64,000 bases of DNA from Larkinella punicea (GCF_003334855.1 NZ_QOWE01000001.1:412655-476654), one strand, 5' to 3'; shown: positions 25,939 through 34,365, numbered from the stretch's first letter. Notes: generated from the sequence alone by a model not told the origin. Translations and numbers: made by a program.

Positions 25939-26136
25939 ATGCTTATCATAAACGTCAAAGAAAACGAGTCAATTGACAAAGCCCTCAAGCGCTTTAAGAA
26001 AAAATTTGAAAAAACCGGCGTATTGCGCGCTCTGCGTTCCCGGACTGCTTTCCAGAAACCGTCGATCAAACGTCGTCAGGAAATTCTGAAAGCGGTGTAC
26101 CGTGAAAAAATGTACGGCAGCAATAGTGAAGTATAG
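25939..26136 (+). CDS. rpsU: 30S ribosomal protein S21
   Basis: A 65-residue ribosomal protein: MLIINVKENESIDKALKRFKKKFEKTGVLRALRSR followed by AFQKPSIKRRQEILKAVYREK. This matches bS21 of Bacteroidota end to end, very basic as expected. In this phylum bS21 contributes to sequestering the 3' end of 16S rRNA, in keeping with the near absence of Shine-Dalgarno sites in this window. It has its own promoter and terminator. Confidence 0.97.
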   Translation: MLIINVKENESIDKALKRFKKKFEKTGVLRALRSRTAFQKPSIKRRQEILKAVYREKMYGSNSEV

Positions 26137-26170
26137 TCTGTAGTATAGCACCGACAACAGCATGGGTTGG

Positions 26171-26200
26171 CAGTAGGCATTCGCTTACTGCTTTTTTTAT
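26171..26200 (+). terminator. Rho-independent terminator of rpsU
   Basis: CAGTAGGC at 26171-26178 pairs with GCTTACTG at 26183-26190 with one G-T pair and a 4-nt loop, followed by a C and seven T. Confidence 0.85.
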
Positions 26201-26235
26201 GGTATCTTGTTCGGTATTCCGACTCTCAACGCCCT

Positions 26236-27123
26236 ATGGTTTCGACTTTCCTTGAACACATCCGCTACGAGAAACGCCTGAGCCACCATACCCTGACGGC
26301 GTATCGCATTGACATCGACCAGTTTCAGACCTATCTGAAAAGCCAGTACGAGCTGGAACAACCCGAGCAGGCGACCTTTCACATGATTCGTTCCTGGATT
26401 GTGAGCCTGGTCGAAAGCGGACTGGATAAGACATCCGTCAACCGGAAAATTGCCACCTTACGCAGTTTTTTCGGGTTTATGCTCCGCCGGAAAGCCATTG
26501 CCGCCGACCCGATGCTGAAAGTTTCGGCCCTGAAAACCAGCAAAAAAATTCCGGTTTTTGTGGAAGAAAAACCGATGGAAACCTTGCTGGACGATGTCGA
26601 TTTCCCGGATGATTTCAAGGGATTGCGCGATAAACTGGTGCTCGAACTGCTCTACGGTACCGGCATCCGGCTCGCCGAACTGGTGGGGCTGAAAACCGCC
26701 GACGTCAATTTGTACGAAAAAACCATCACGGTGTTGGGCAAGCGCAACAAACACCGGATCATTCCGGTGCCGACGCCCTTGTTCACGTTGATTCAACAGT
26801 ACCAGCAAACGAAGGAAGCTGAGTTTGGCCCCAACGCCGACCCGGTTTTTCTGATCCTGAGCGACCAGGGTGTTAAATCGTATCCGGTTCTGATTCAGCG
26901 GATTGTAAAGCGGTATCTGGGTTTGGTAACGACCCTGGAAAAGAAAAGTCCGCACGTGCTGCGCCATACTTACGCCACCCATCTGCTCAACCGGGGTGCC
27001 GATCTGAATGCCATCAAGGATTTACTAGGTCACAGCAGCCTGGCCGCGACGCAGATCTATACGCACACGACGATCGATAAATTGAAGAAAGCGTATAATC
27101 AGGCCCATCCAAAGGCCGGGTAA
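26236..27123 (+). CDS. xerC: Tyrosine recombinase XerC
   Basis: A 295-residue Xer recombinase that resolves chromosome dimers at dif. SAM-like N-terminal domain about 1-90. Catalytic residues are all present: Arg145 in GTGIRLAEL, Lys169 in GKRNKH, His240 and Arg243 in HVLRHTYATHLL, His266 in LGHSSLAATQIYTH and Tyr275. The ATG at 26236 gives the normal length. It follows rpsU, a common Bacteroidota order (rpsU-xerC), which with the absence of attachment repeats argues for the housekeeping enzyme and against a phage integrase. Confidence 0.93.
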   Translation: MVSTFLEHIRYEKRLSHHTLTAYRIDIDQFQTYLKSQYELEQPEQATFHMIRSWIVSLVESGLDKTSVNRKIATLRSFFGFMLRRKAIAADPMLKVSALKTSKKIPVFVEEKPMETLLDDVDFPDDFKGLRDKLVLELLYGTGIRLAELVGLKTADVNLYEKTITVLGKRNKHRIIPVPTPLFTLIQQYQQTKEAEFGPNADPVFLILSDQGVKSYPVLIQRIVKRYLGLVTTLEKKSPHVLRHTYATHLLNRGADLNAIKDLLGHSSLAATQIYTHTTIDKLKKAYNQAHPKAG

Positions 27124-27159
27124 GTTGGCAGTCGTCAATCTGCTTACTACTTTTACGGC

Positions 27160-27912
27160 ATGAATTCGCCAGCACTTTCCGACACCCTCCTCGACCTGAT
27201 CCGGCAGCAGCCCGACGCCGAAAAAGCCGTTGCGTATCTGACCCAACAAGCCGACGCCTACCGGAACCAACCCACCACCGCGGTTTTCTACCGCGTTTTT
27301 ACTGCCATTCCGCGGTTTGTCGGCAAACAACCCATTAGCGTTTCGCCCGACCAGACGCAGGAAATACAAACTTTGCGGAACGGTTTTACTATTGAAGGCT
27401 GGTCGCTCGACCGGCTGGCGCGGGTTTGGTGGCTGCTCCAATTGCCTGCCGACGATCCGGCGGTGTATTTCAGCACCATCGAAAACCTGTTCAAAGCGGC
27501 CGAAATGAACGAACTGGCGGCTTTGTATTCCGCAATTCCGGTTCTACAGTTTCCCGAACACTGGCGGTTTCAGGCTACTGAGGGCGTTCGGAGCAACATG
27601 AGCCCCGTGCAGGATGCGCTGATGCTTCAGAATCCGTATCCGGCCGAGCAACTGGACGAACCGGCCTGGAATCAACTGGTGATGAAGGCTTTCTTCTGCG
27701 ACAAACCGGTAGAAGAAATCCTCGGTTTTGAAGAACGCACCAATGAAACGCTGGCGCGCATCGCCGTCGACTACGCCCAAGAGCGCCGGGCGGCCGGACG
27801 CACCATTCCCCCGCAACTCTGGACACTGGTAAAACCGTTTGTAACCGACGCAAACCGGGCCGAACTGGAGGGTTTGCTACGAAACCACGGGGCGGCTGGC
27901 ACCCCTGTTTAG
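27160..27912 (+). CDS. eboA: EboA domain-containing protein
   Basis: A 250-residue soluble helical protein recognised as EboA by its sequence style and by a full set of ebo genes downstream: PRFVGKQPI, FTIEGWSLDRLARVWWLLQLP, FKAAEMNELAALYSAIPVLQFPEHWRFQATEGVRSNMSPVQDALMLQNPYP and EERAAGRTIPPQ-like C-terminus. No signal or membrane segment. Biochemical role unknown; the ebo cluster is reported to be needed for moving the scytonemin precursor to the periplasm in Nostoc. It is separated from eboB by two minus-strand envelope genes and a repeat cluster. It starts 36 bp after xerC and may be co-transcribed with it. Confidence 0.87.
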   Translation: MNSPALSDTLLDLIRQQPDAEKAVAYLTQQADAYRNQPTTAVFYRVFTAIPRFVGKQPISVSPDQTQEIQTLRNGFTIEGWSLDRLARVWWLLQLPADDPAVYFSTIENLFKAAEMNELAALYSAIPVLQFPEHWRFQATEGVRSNMSPVQDALMLQNPYPAEQLDEPAWNQLVMKAFFCDKPVEEILGFEERTNETLARIAVDYAQERRAAGRTIPPQLWTLVKPFVTDANRAELEGLLRNHGAAGTPV

Positions 27913-27923
27913 CCTTCAATGGG

Positions 27924-28121
27924 TCATCCCTCCGGGATTTTTTCACCCAATCCTGCCCGTTTCAGTGGGTTAAAACCCACCGCTACAAAATGAATCATCC
28001 CTCCGGGATTGTTGGCCTAAACAGTCCGGAGGGATGATCCATTTTGTAGCCCCCGGTTTTAACCGGCAGGGAAGGATGCAACATGACAAACCAGCAATCC
28101 CGGAGGGATGGTCCATTTTGT
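27924..28121. repeat. REP-like cluster, four copies of a CATCCCTCCGGGATT unit
   Basis: TCATCCCTCCGGGATT occurs directly at 27924-27939 and 27995-28010. Inverted versions occur at 28025-28037 (TCCGGAGGGATGA) and 28096-28111. Copies two to four are extended by CTACAAAATG on one side, giving a unit of about 28 bp. Short palindromes (GTGGGTTAAAACCCAC and CCGGTTTTAACCGG) lie next to copies two and three. The 264-bp gap between eboA and the convergent barrel gene holds nothing else. Confidence 0.85.
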
Positions 28122-28176
28122 AGGAATGACCGATTAAAAACCAATAAACGGGTGATTCCTGAAACCCGGGTTTAAC

Positions 28177-28848
28177 TTACAACCAGCGATACGATAAACC
28201 AACCGAAAACAGCAAATTCGTGCTGTTTTTCAACTCGTTGTAGTTAAAAAAAACGTGCTGGTACTGCGCCTGAATCTCTCCGCCCAGGTTATTATTTTTC
28301 CCAAACTGAAACTTAGCGCCCACAGCCGGAGCCACCGCACCCCGAACGCCGGTTTTCTGATCCACCAGCGTGCCGTAATACCGGACATAATCGACGTAAG
28401 CACCACCGGCACCCAGTTGGAGGTACGGACGAAAAACCGAGTTGATGTCGTTCAGGTATATCGACCCAATCGCTAGCAGCGGAATGGTAGTCAGCGCCCG
28501 GGTTTGCACCGCCGAGATGTCGGTTCCGTCTTCAAAAGAAAAAACCTGACGCGGCAACCGCTCCGAAACGTATTGCTGACCGATGCGCGCACCGACCGAA
28601 AACCGACCCGGAAACATTGCTTCGACGGCAACTGCAAAATTGCGGTTTCCTACCTTGTCGATGAAGTTCTGCTGGCTACCCTGAGGCAGTCCAACCCCGT
28701 AAAAAACCGTAGCGCGGCCCGATACAAACCGCTCGTAGAGGGTTTTGTTAAACTCGATGTCCCGCTCTTTTTGTTCCAGATCCGTCTGCGCCACCGCTCC
28801 CAGCGCCCAGAGGATGCCCATAAGACTCAATATGATTTTCGTATTCAT
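28177..28848 (-). CDS. Outer membrane beta-barrel protein of unknown function
   Basis: A 223-residue exported protein. Signal MNTKIILSLMGILWALGAVA, cleavage before QTDLEQ. The mature part has alternating amphipathic strands with aromatic girdles (for example RFSVGARIGQQYV, PYLQLGAGGAYVDYVRYY, GGEIQAQYQHVFFNYN) and ends in LSYRWL, as eight-stranded OmpA/OmpW-sized barrels do. I recognise no named family. It lies on the opposite strand between eboA and eboB, next to a DUF4136 lipoprotein gene, and the two may be one transcript. Confidence 0.78.
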   Translation of the reverse strand: MNTKIILSLMGILWALGAVAQTDLEQKERDIEFNKTLYERFVSGRATVFYGVGLPQGSQQNFIDKVGNRNFAVAVEAMFPGRFSVGARIGQQYVSERLPRQVFSFEDGTDISAVQTRALTTIPLLAIGSIYLNDINSVFRPYLQLGAGGAYVDYVRYYGTLVDQKTGVRGAVAPAVGAKFQFGKNNNLGGEIQAQYQHVFFNYNELKNSTNLLFSVGLSYRWL

Positions 28849-28870
28849 GACTGTTTTTTTGATGAAAGAT

Positions 28871-28929
28871 GATAGACAAGAGCGTAAAGACCTAACTCAC
28901 TCGCAGTGTCTTTACTCTCTTGTCTAATC
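28871..28929. repeat. Intergenic inverted repeat H8 (AGACAAGAG word)
   Basis: GATAGACAAGAGCGTAAAGAC at 28871-28891 pairs with GTCTTTACTCTCTTGTCTAATC at 28908-28929 with two small interruptions. Same word as the repeats at 21909 and 35863. It sits between two minus-strand genes. Confidence 0.85.
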
Positions 28930-28939
28930 TCTTTATTCT

Positions 28940-29587
28940 CTACTGATTAGCCCGCAGGTAAGCCGATTGATCGAACACTTTGGTAATGATGGAATCAACC
29001 GAAGCGGCATCGAAAATACCGGTGCCGCGAATCTGGGCCTGCCAGATTACGTTCAACTCCTGACTGGCGGTATTGGCATTCTTCAAATCGATCAGTTGAA
29101 TCAACCAGTAGGTGTCGCTTACCTCGTAGAACGAATAATAATTGGGGTAATATGGGTTGAAGCCCCCAAAACCGCCCAAACCGCCATAGCCCCAGTAATC
29201 GAGGTAATAAGGCGAAAAGGGCATGGAGGTAACCCCCACGTAACTGTTGTTGACCCGCATCACGGAAACTCCCAGATCGGAGTTGATGCTCCGGTTCACC
29301 CGCTGATAACCACGGCTGGTGAGCGTTTGCGCCAAACGATCCAGAAATGGCTGCTCAATCCCCGTCATGGAAAGTTGCTGCTGATTGTTGCTAACTTCCA
29401 CCACCGAATCCGGCAGACTAAATGTTCTATAATTGGCAAAATTGACCGAACGATCATGATTGGTAATAAAAACCTGGCTCTCTTCGGGCGACAGGTTGTC
29501 GAGTGGGTCGGGTCGGCAGGAACTGACTCCACTTCCTATGCCTCCACAAACGCCCACCCACAGCAGAATCCGAACGATAGTTTTCAT
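28940..29587 (-). CDS. DUF4136-domain lipoprotein
   Basis: A 215-residue lipoprotein, lipobox VSSC near residue 24. SVNFANYRTFSLPDSV, QTLTSRGYQRVN, a Tyr/Gly-rich centre (YYLDYWGYGGLGGFGGFNPYYPNYY) and IQLIDLKNANTASQELNVIWQAQIRG match DUF4136 proteins of Bacteroidota. Function of the domain is unknown; the members are envelope proteins. It diverges from eboB and precedes the barrel gene on the same strand. Confidence 0.88.
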   Translation of the reverse strand: MKTIVRILLWVGVCGGIGSGVSSCRPDPLDNLSPEESQVFITNHDRSVNFANYRTFSLPDSVVEVSNNQQQLSMTGIEQPFLDRLAQTLTSRGYQRVNRSINSDLGVSVMRVNNSYVGVTSMPFSPYYLDYWGYGGLGGFGGFNPYYPNYYSFYEVSDTYWLIQLIDLKNANTASQELNVIWQAQIRGTGIFDAASVDSIITKVFDQSAYLRANQ

Positions 29588-29734
29588 AAGTTACTGAATT
29601 TACCTTTTACATAATTAACGATAAACGCACCGCATCTATTTAACGAAATAGAGAAGGCTTCGGTTTTTAATAGTATTCTAATGGCTCAAAACCGGTTTTC
29701 GGAGCACCGGAATCAGAATCGTTCTCCCGGTCAC

Positions 29735-29765
29735 TTGCAACTGGATGACTACCCAACTAACTTTG
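29735..29765 (+). promoter_or_regulatory. Bacteroidota promoter of eboB
   Basis: TTG at 29735-29737, 20-nt spacer, TAACTTTG at 29758-29765. The predicted RNA start near 29772 is downstream of the first in-frame ATG (29745) and 15 nt before the ATG at 29787, so it decides the start. It gives eboB-F its own promoter, separate from eboA. Confidence 0.75.
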
Positions 29766-29786
29766 CTTTTTAAAGCCGATACACTC

Positions 29787-30719
29787 ATGAGTTTTTTAGA
29801 TACAGTACGCGGGATGAAGTTTTTTGACATGCACGTCCACATGACCTCCCGCACCACGGACGACTACCAGGCGATGGCCGATGCCGGGATTGTGGCCGTG
29901 ATCGAACCGGCCTTCTGGCTCGGACAGCCGCGCACGGGCGTCGATTCGTTCCGCGATTATTTTGCCAGCCTTGTGGGTTGGGAACGGTTTCGGGCGTCGC
30001 AGTTTGGCATCCGGCATTACTGTACCATCGGTTTGAACTCCAAAGAAGCCAACAACGAGGCCCTGGCCGAGCAGGTGATGGAAATTCTGCCGCTGTTTAT
30101 CTACAAGGAAGGCGTTGTCGGCGTGGGCGAAATTGGTTTCGACGACCAGACACCCGCCGAAGAAAAATACTACCGCGCGCAACTGGATCTGGCCAAAGAA
30201 GCCGGTTTGCCCGTTCAGATTCATACGCCCCACCGCGACAAAAAACAAGGAACCAGCCGCAGCATGGACATTGCGCTCGAACATGGCCTGGACCCCGGCA
30301 TGGTGATTGTCGATCACAACAACGAAGAAACCGTCAAGGAAGTCCTGGATCGCGGTTTCTGGGCTGGTTTTACGATTTATCCGTTCACCAAAATGGGCAA
30401 CGAGCGCATGGTGGAAGTGGTGAAACAATACGGCCCCGAACGCATCATGATCAACTCGGCGGCCGACTGGGGCATCAGCGATCCGCTGGCATTGCCGAAA
30501 ACCGCTGCCCTGATGAAAGAACGCGGTATTTCCGACGAAACCATCCGCCTGGTTACCTTCGAAAACGCCGTGACGGCTTTCGCCCAAAGTGGCCAGATCA
30601 GCCTCGCCGACTTCGAACAACCCATCGACATCGACCAGAGCCAGCGCTACAATGGCAGCTCCGTGCTGCGGGGAGGACAAGCTCCACGGGTGGATAAATC
30701 ATCAACAATTATTAAATAA
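29787..30719 (+). CDS. eboB: TatD-like metal-dependent hydrolase EboB
   Basis: A 310-residue amidohydrolase-superfamily TIM barrel. DMHVHM at residues 14-19 is the HxH metal motif, followed by GVVGVGEIGFDD, VQIHTPHRDKKQGTSR and IVDHNNEET, the remaining metal-site segments of the TatD group; INSAADWGISDPLALP holds the final Asp. In the ebo cluster this gene encodes EboB, whose substrate is unknown. The start at 29787 follows from the promoter. The stop codon lies inside the left arm of a perfect 39-bp inverted repeat separating it from eboC. Confidence 0.88.
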   Translation: MSFLDTVRGMKFFDMHVHMTSRTTDDYQAMADAGIVAVIEPAFWLGQPRTGVDSFRDYFASLVGWERFRASQFGIRHYCTIGLNSKEANNEALAEQVMEILPLFIYKEGVVGVGEIGFDDQTPAEEKYYRAQLDLAKEAGLPVQIHTPHRDKKQGTSRSMDIALEHGLDPGMVIVDHNNEETVKEVLDRGFWAGFTIYPFTKMGNERMVEVVKQYGPERIMINSAADWGISDPLALPKTAALMKERGISDETIRLVTFENAVTAFAQSGQISLADFEQPIDIDQSQRYNGSSVLRGGQAPRVDKSSTIIK

Positions 30720-30807
30720 TAAATGTAAAATGATGAATGATAAATGTAAAAGTGTTTAACTGACCAGAACTTTTACATTTATCATTCATCATTTTACATT
30801 TATTATT
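30715..30807. repeat. Perfect 39-bp inverted repeat H9 (ATGTAAAATGATGAAT word)
   Basis: Left arm 30715-30753 and right arm 30769-30807 are exact reverse complements over 39 bp with a 15-nt loop. Within each arm ATAAATGTAAAATGATGA and ATGATAAATGTAAAAG are near repeats. The left arm has no C and the right no G. It includes the eboB stop codon and ends 8 bp before eboC. Confidence 0.95.
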
Positions 30808-30815
30808 CCCTTTAC

Positions 30816-31691
30816 ATGCTCCTCCCGCTTCTTCGCCTAACCCGCCCTGCCAACCTCATCACCTCCGTTGCCGATGTCATGGCCGGGATGGCCATTGCCG
30901 GTTATTACCTCATTCCCAATGCCGATCCGGCGCCGGTGGGCTGGCTTTGCCTGTCGACGGTCGGGCTGTATGGCGGTGGCGTGGTGTTCAATGATGTTTT
31001 CGATGCCGAACTGGATGCCGTCGAGCGACCGGAACGGCCCATTCCAAGCGGGCAGGTGAGTCTGGGACAGGCAACTTTACTGGGAAGTGTATTATTGCTG
31101 ATCGGTATTGTGGCCGCCTGGATGGTGAACCCAACAGCGGGCTGGCTGGCCATTGCAATTAGCGTTGCATCGCTCGTTTACGACAAGTTTGGAAAGCATA
31201 ATGCCATCATCGGGCCGCTGAACATGGGCCTATGCCGGGGGTTGAATCTGGTACTGGGTATCAGCATTTTGCCCAATCAGGTGCCAGTCTGGGCGTCGCT
31301 CGGGGTCATTCCGATTGTTTATATTGCCGCCATTACGATGATCAGCCGGGGCGAGGTGCACGGTGGAAAACCCATGGTTCTCAGGGTGGCCGGTTTGCTC
31401 TATGGACTCGTGATTGGCTGCATTGGCGCGATTGCTCAGCAGCAACAGCAATTAGGAACAGCCATTCCGTTTCTTTTGCTGTTCGGCTTCTTCATTTTTC
31501 CGCCCCTGTGGCAAGCGATTCGCGAACCAACGGGCCGAAACATCGGTATGGCGGTTAAATCGGGGGTGTTGTCGCTGATTGTGATGAATGCCGCGTGGGT
31601 GGCCGCTTTTGCCTCGTTTCCGCTGGCAATGCTTGTCGTCTGTCTGCTGCCGTTGTCACGGCTACTGGCCAAAGTATTTGCGGTGACGTAA
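30816..31691 (+). CDS. eboC: UbiA-like membrane prenyltransferase EboC
   Basis: A 291-residue multi-pass protein of the UbiA superfamily. NDVFDAELD at 59-67 is the first Asp-rich, Mg-prenyl-diphosphate motif, followed by VERPERPIPSG as in UbiA proteins. The second loop SLVYDKFGKHNAIIGPLNMGLCRG is the family's YD-x3-K site. About eight to nine hydrophobic helices. In the ebo cluster this is EboC, presumed to prenylate or bind a lipid-linked metabolite in the inner membrane; substrate unknown. It is the membrane component of the set. Confidence 0.88.
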   Translation: MLLPLLRLTRPANLITSVADVMAGMAIAGYYLIPNADPAPVGWLCLSTVGLYGGGVVFNDVFDAELDAVERPERPIPSGQVSLGQATLLGSVLLLIGIVAAWMVNPTAGWLAIAISVASLVYDKFGKHNAIIGPLNMGLCRGLNLVLGISILPNQVPVWASLGVIPIVYIAAITMISRGEVHGGKPMVLRVAGLLYGLVIGCIGAIAQQQQQLGTAIPFLLLFGFFIFPPLWQAIREPTGRNIGMAVKSGVLSLIVMNAAWVAAFASFPLAMLVVCLLPLSRLLAKVFAVT

Positions 31692-31755
31692 CCGAACGGT
31701 TCCGGCCAAACTCTTGTTTTAAAGAATAAACCGTTGGTTTGGTTGTTTCAATCCA

Positions 31756-31828
31756 TTGCCCCCCCACCCCCCTAAAGGGGGCTTTTGCCATATGCTTAAA
31801 GCCCCCTTTAGGGGGGTGGGGGGGGCAA
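31756..31828. repeat. C-left palindrome P2 (CCCCCCTAAAGGGGGC core)
   Basis: TTG-C7-A-C6-TAAA-G5-C at 31756-31782 faces GCCCCCTTTAGGGGGG followed by T-G8-CAA at 31801-31828; the arms agree except for one base of run length. It fills the eboC-eboD gap. A TTG-initiated frame through it into eboD is an artefact of the repeat. Confidence 0.92.
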
Positions 31829-31872
31829 ATCAATTAGTACCTATACATTCTATTAACTTAGTGTCCCAAGGA

Positions 31873-33021
31873 ATGAATACCCTTCACCAGTCATTCAGCG
31901 TTCAGTTTACCTACAACGTTTACTTTTCCGACCGTTTGTTCGAAAGTACCAATCTTACCTTACTCGAGTTCCTGAATAAACGACATTCGGAAGGTTTTCG
32001 CAAAAAACTGTTATTCATTCTGGATGAAGGCGTTGTAAGCAGCCATCCCAGTTTACCGGAACAGATCAAAGCGTATTTTGCCAATGTGTCGATCGTTGAT
32101 CTCGTTCCGGACCTTCTGGTTATTCCAGGTGGCGAAGGTGCCAAAAACGATCCGGCACTGGTCGATCAACTCATTGAGGCCGTGGATCGCTACGGCATCG
32201 ACCGCCACTCTTACGTGATTGCCATCGGGGGCGGTTCGGTGCTGGATCTGGTGGGCTACGTGGCTGCCATCTCGCACCGGGGCATCCGCCACATCCGGAT
32301 TCCGACGACGGTTTTGTCGCAAAACGATTCGGGTATCGGTGTCAAAAACGGCGTTAATTACCGGGGGAAAAAGAACTTCCTGGGTTCGTTTGCCCCACCG
32401 GTTGCGGTTTTCAACGACACCGAGTTTTTGAAAACGCTCGACGACCGCGACTGGCGGGCGGGTATTTCGGAAGCCATCAAAGTCGCTTTGATTAAAGACC
32501 AACCGTTTTTTGAATGGCTGGAAACGAACGCCGAAAAACTGGCCGCCCGCGATCTGGACGCCATGCAATACCTGATTCACCGCTGCGCCGAGTTGCACCT
32601 CGACCACATTGCCAGTGGCGATCCGTTCGAAATGGGTTCGTCAAGACCGCTGGATTTTGGCCACTGGAGTGCGCACAAACTCGAACAACTCACTGATTTT
32701 GAGGTTCGCCACGGTGAAGCCGTTGCCATTGGCATTGCCCTCGACAGCCTGTATTCGCAACGACTGGGCTGGCTCAGTGAAGCCGACACCCACCGCATTC
32801 TGAACCTGGAACGCACCCTCGGCTTTTCGTTATTCCATCCCGCTCTCGACGGCGACGGTTTACTAAAAGGGCTGAATGAATTCCGCGAACACCTCGGTGG
32901 TCAATTGACGATCATGCTGCTGAAAGCCATCGGCAAAGGCGTGGAAGTACACGAAATGGACATGGAGCTGATTCGCGAAGCGATTGGTATTTTAAAAGAA
33001 AACGAAATTCAGCCCGCATGA
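31873..33021 (+). CDS. eboD: 3-dehydroquinate synthase-like EboD
   Basis: A 382-residue sugar-phosphate-cyclase-fold protein. GGEGAKNDPALVDQL, AIGGGSVLDLVGYVAA (NAD-binding Gly loop), RIPTTVLSQNDSGIGVKNGVNYRGKKNFLGSF, and the metal-site segments GISEAIKVALIKD and LDFGHWSAHKLE, HGEAVAIGIALDS are conserved with dehydroquinate synthases. The cluster context and the DSGIGVKNGVN variant identify EboD rather than aroB. Starting at the ATG 31873 avoids the palindrome upstream. Its TGA overlaps the eboE ATG by 4 nt. Confidence 0.88.
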   Translation: MNTLHQSFSVQFTYNVYFSDRLFESTNLTLLEFLNKRHSEGFRKKLLFILDEGVVSSHPSLPEQIKAYFANVSIVDLVPDLLVIPGGEGAKNDPALVDQLIEAVDRYGIDRHSYVIAIGGGSVLDLVGYVAAISHRGIRHIRIPTTVLSQNDSGIGVKNGVNYRGKKNFLGSFAPPVAVFNDTEFLKTLDDRDWRAGISEAIKVALIKDQPFFEWLETNAEKLAARDLDAMQYLIHRCAELHLDHIASGDPFEMGSSRPLDFGHWSAHKLEQLTDFEVRHGEAVAIGIALDSLYSQRLGWLSEADTHRILNLERTLGFSLFHPALDGDGLLKGLNEFREHLGGQLTIMLLKAIGKGVEVHEMDMELIREAIGILKENEIQPA

Positions 33022-34253
33022 AAACCCCGCTGGGACACCTCGGTTATTGCACCAATATTCACGCCGGTGAGCATTGGGCGGATCATTTTATCGCGCTGCA
33101 ACAGGCCATTCCGACGATCAAACAAAAGCTTTCGCCCGATGCGCCCTTCGGCATTGGACTCCGGTTATCCAACGTCGCCAGCCTGGAACTGGTGCAGCCC
33201 GAGCGGCTTAAGGAGTTTCAGAACTGGCTGACCGACAACGACTGCTACGTCTTTACGATGAACGGTTTTCCGTACGGCGGTTTTCATAATACCCGTGTTA
33301 AAGACCAGGTTCACGCCCCCGACTGGCGAACGCCCGAGCGGGTCGACTACACCATCCGGCTTTTTCGGCTGCTAACCGCACTGCTGCCTGTCCAGATGGC
33401 AGGCGGTATTACGGAAGCCGGGATTTCCACGTCGCCCCTCTCCTACCGCTACTGGTTTCAATGGAACAACCGGGATGAGCGCGATCTGGCGTTCGAAGCC
33501 ACTACGCAACGGCTGATGACGGTCGTGGAAGAACTAGTGCGCATCAAGCAGGCCGAAGGCATCAGTCTCCACCTCGACCTCGAACCCGAACCCGACGGTT
33601 TGCTGGAAACCGGTGACGAGTTTATCGAATGGTTCAACCTGTATCTGCTGCCCATCGGCATTGAACGGCTCAACGATGAGTTTGGTCTATCGGCGGGTGA
33701 AGCGGAAGCGGCTCTGCGCGAACACGTACAGTTGTGCTACGACGTTTGCCATTTTGCGGTCGGTTATGAACGCCCGGACGAGGTGCTGAAAAAGCTGAAA
33801 GAGAATGACCTGAAAGTAGGCAAAATCCAGATCAGCGCGGCTTTGAAAGCCACATTTCCGGTGGAAGAAAACAGCCGGGAAGCGGTTCTGGACCAGTTCC
33901 GGCAGTTCAACGAGCCGACCTATCTGCACCAGGTCGTAGCGCGGGATTCGAACGGTGATCTGCTGCGGTTTCCGGATTTACCCGAAGCACTGCTGGCCTT
34001 CGACGAAAGTCACGTCGAGTGGCGGTCGCATTTCCACGTTCCGCTTTTCGTAGCCGATTACGGTCTGCTGCAATCGACGCAGGAGGATATTACGGAAGTG
34101 CTTCGGTTACAGAAAGAAAACCCGTTTACGCAGCAACTGGAAGTCGAGACATATACCTGGGAAGTGTTACCCGAAGACATGAAGCTGCGGCTGAATGATT
34201 CGATTGGGCGGGAACTGGAATGGGTATTAAAGGAAATATTAAATGTAAAATGA
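33018..34253 (+). CDS. eboE: Metabolite traffic protein EboE
   Basis: A 411-residue xylose-isomerase-like TIM barrel. GHLGYCTNIHAGEHW at the start, NGFPYGGFHNTRVKDQVHAPDW, SLHLDLEPEPDGLLE, YDVCHFAVGYERP and KIQISAALKA hold Glu, Asp and His residues in the order of the isomerase-type metal site. This is the EboE family, named for a role in metabolite traffic; its reaction is unknown. It overlaps eboD by 4 nt. Its final codons (EILNVK and stop) are formed by the left arm of an inverted repeat. Confidence 0.88.
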   Translation: MKTPLGHLGYCTNIHAGEHWADHFIALQQAIPTIKQKLSPDAPFGIGLRLSNVASLELVQPERLKEFQNWLTDNDCYVFTMNGFPYGGFHNTRVKDQVHAPDWRTPERVDYTIRLFRLLTALLPVQMAGGITEAGISTSPLSYRYWFQWNNRDERDLAFEATTQRLMTVVEELVRIKQAEGISLHLDLEPEPDGLLETGDEFIEWFNLYLLPIGIERLNDEFGLSAGEAEAALREHVQLCYDVCHFAVGYERPDEVLKKLKENDLKVGKIQISAALKATFPVEENSREAVLDQFRQFNEPTYLHQVVARDSNGDLLRFPDLPEALLAFDESHVEWRSHFHVPLFVADYGLLQSTQEDITEVLRLQKENPFTQQLEVETYTWEVLPEDMKLRLNDSIGRELEWVLKEILNVK

Positions 34254-34328
34254 TGAATATCAAATGTAAAGGTGCTGGATTGAGAAATACTTTTACATTT
34301 AATATTCATCATTTCACATTCAGTATTT
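34234..34328. repeat. Intergenic inverted repeat H10 (ATGTAAAATGATGAAT word)
   Basis: Left arm about 34234-34273, right arm 34289-34328, 40 bp with five differences, all transitions. It shares TGTAAAATGATGAAT with the repeat after eboB. The left arm codes for the last residues of EboE, and the repeat fills most of the gap before eboF. Confidence 0.88.
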
Positions 34329-34365
34329 ATTCAGTATGCAATAGTATTGCTCTCCATCATTAGCA

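Noticed and set aside
26236..27123. Integrase of a mobile island
   Set aside because: All features fit housekeeping XerC: normal length, rpsU neighbour, and no tRNA or direct repeats that would mark attachment sites.
17253..28121. CRISPR-like array from many short repeats
   Set aside because: The repeats are inverted and adjacent without unique spacers of constant length, and no cas genes are present.
31756..31872. N-terminal extension of EboD starting with TTG
   Set aside because: It translates the CCCC palindrome and has no homology; the family N-terminus begins at the ATG at 31873.
31873..33021. aroB of the shikimate pathway
   Set aside because: The neighbours are ebo genes and the motif variants differ from aroB, so EboD is the better call.
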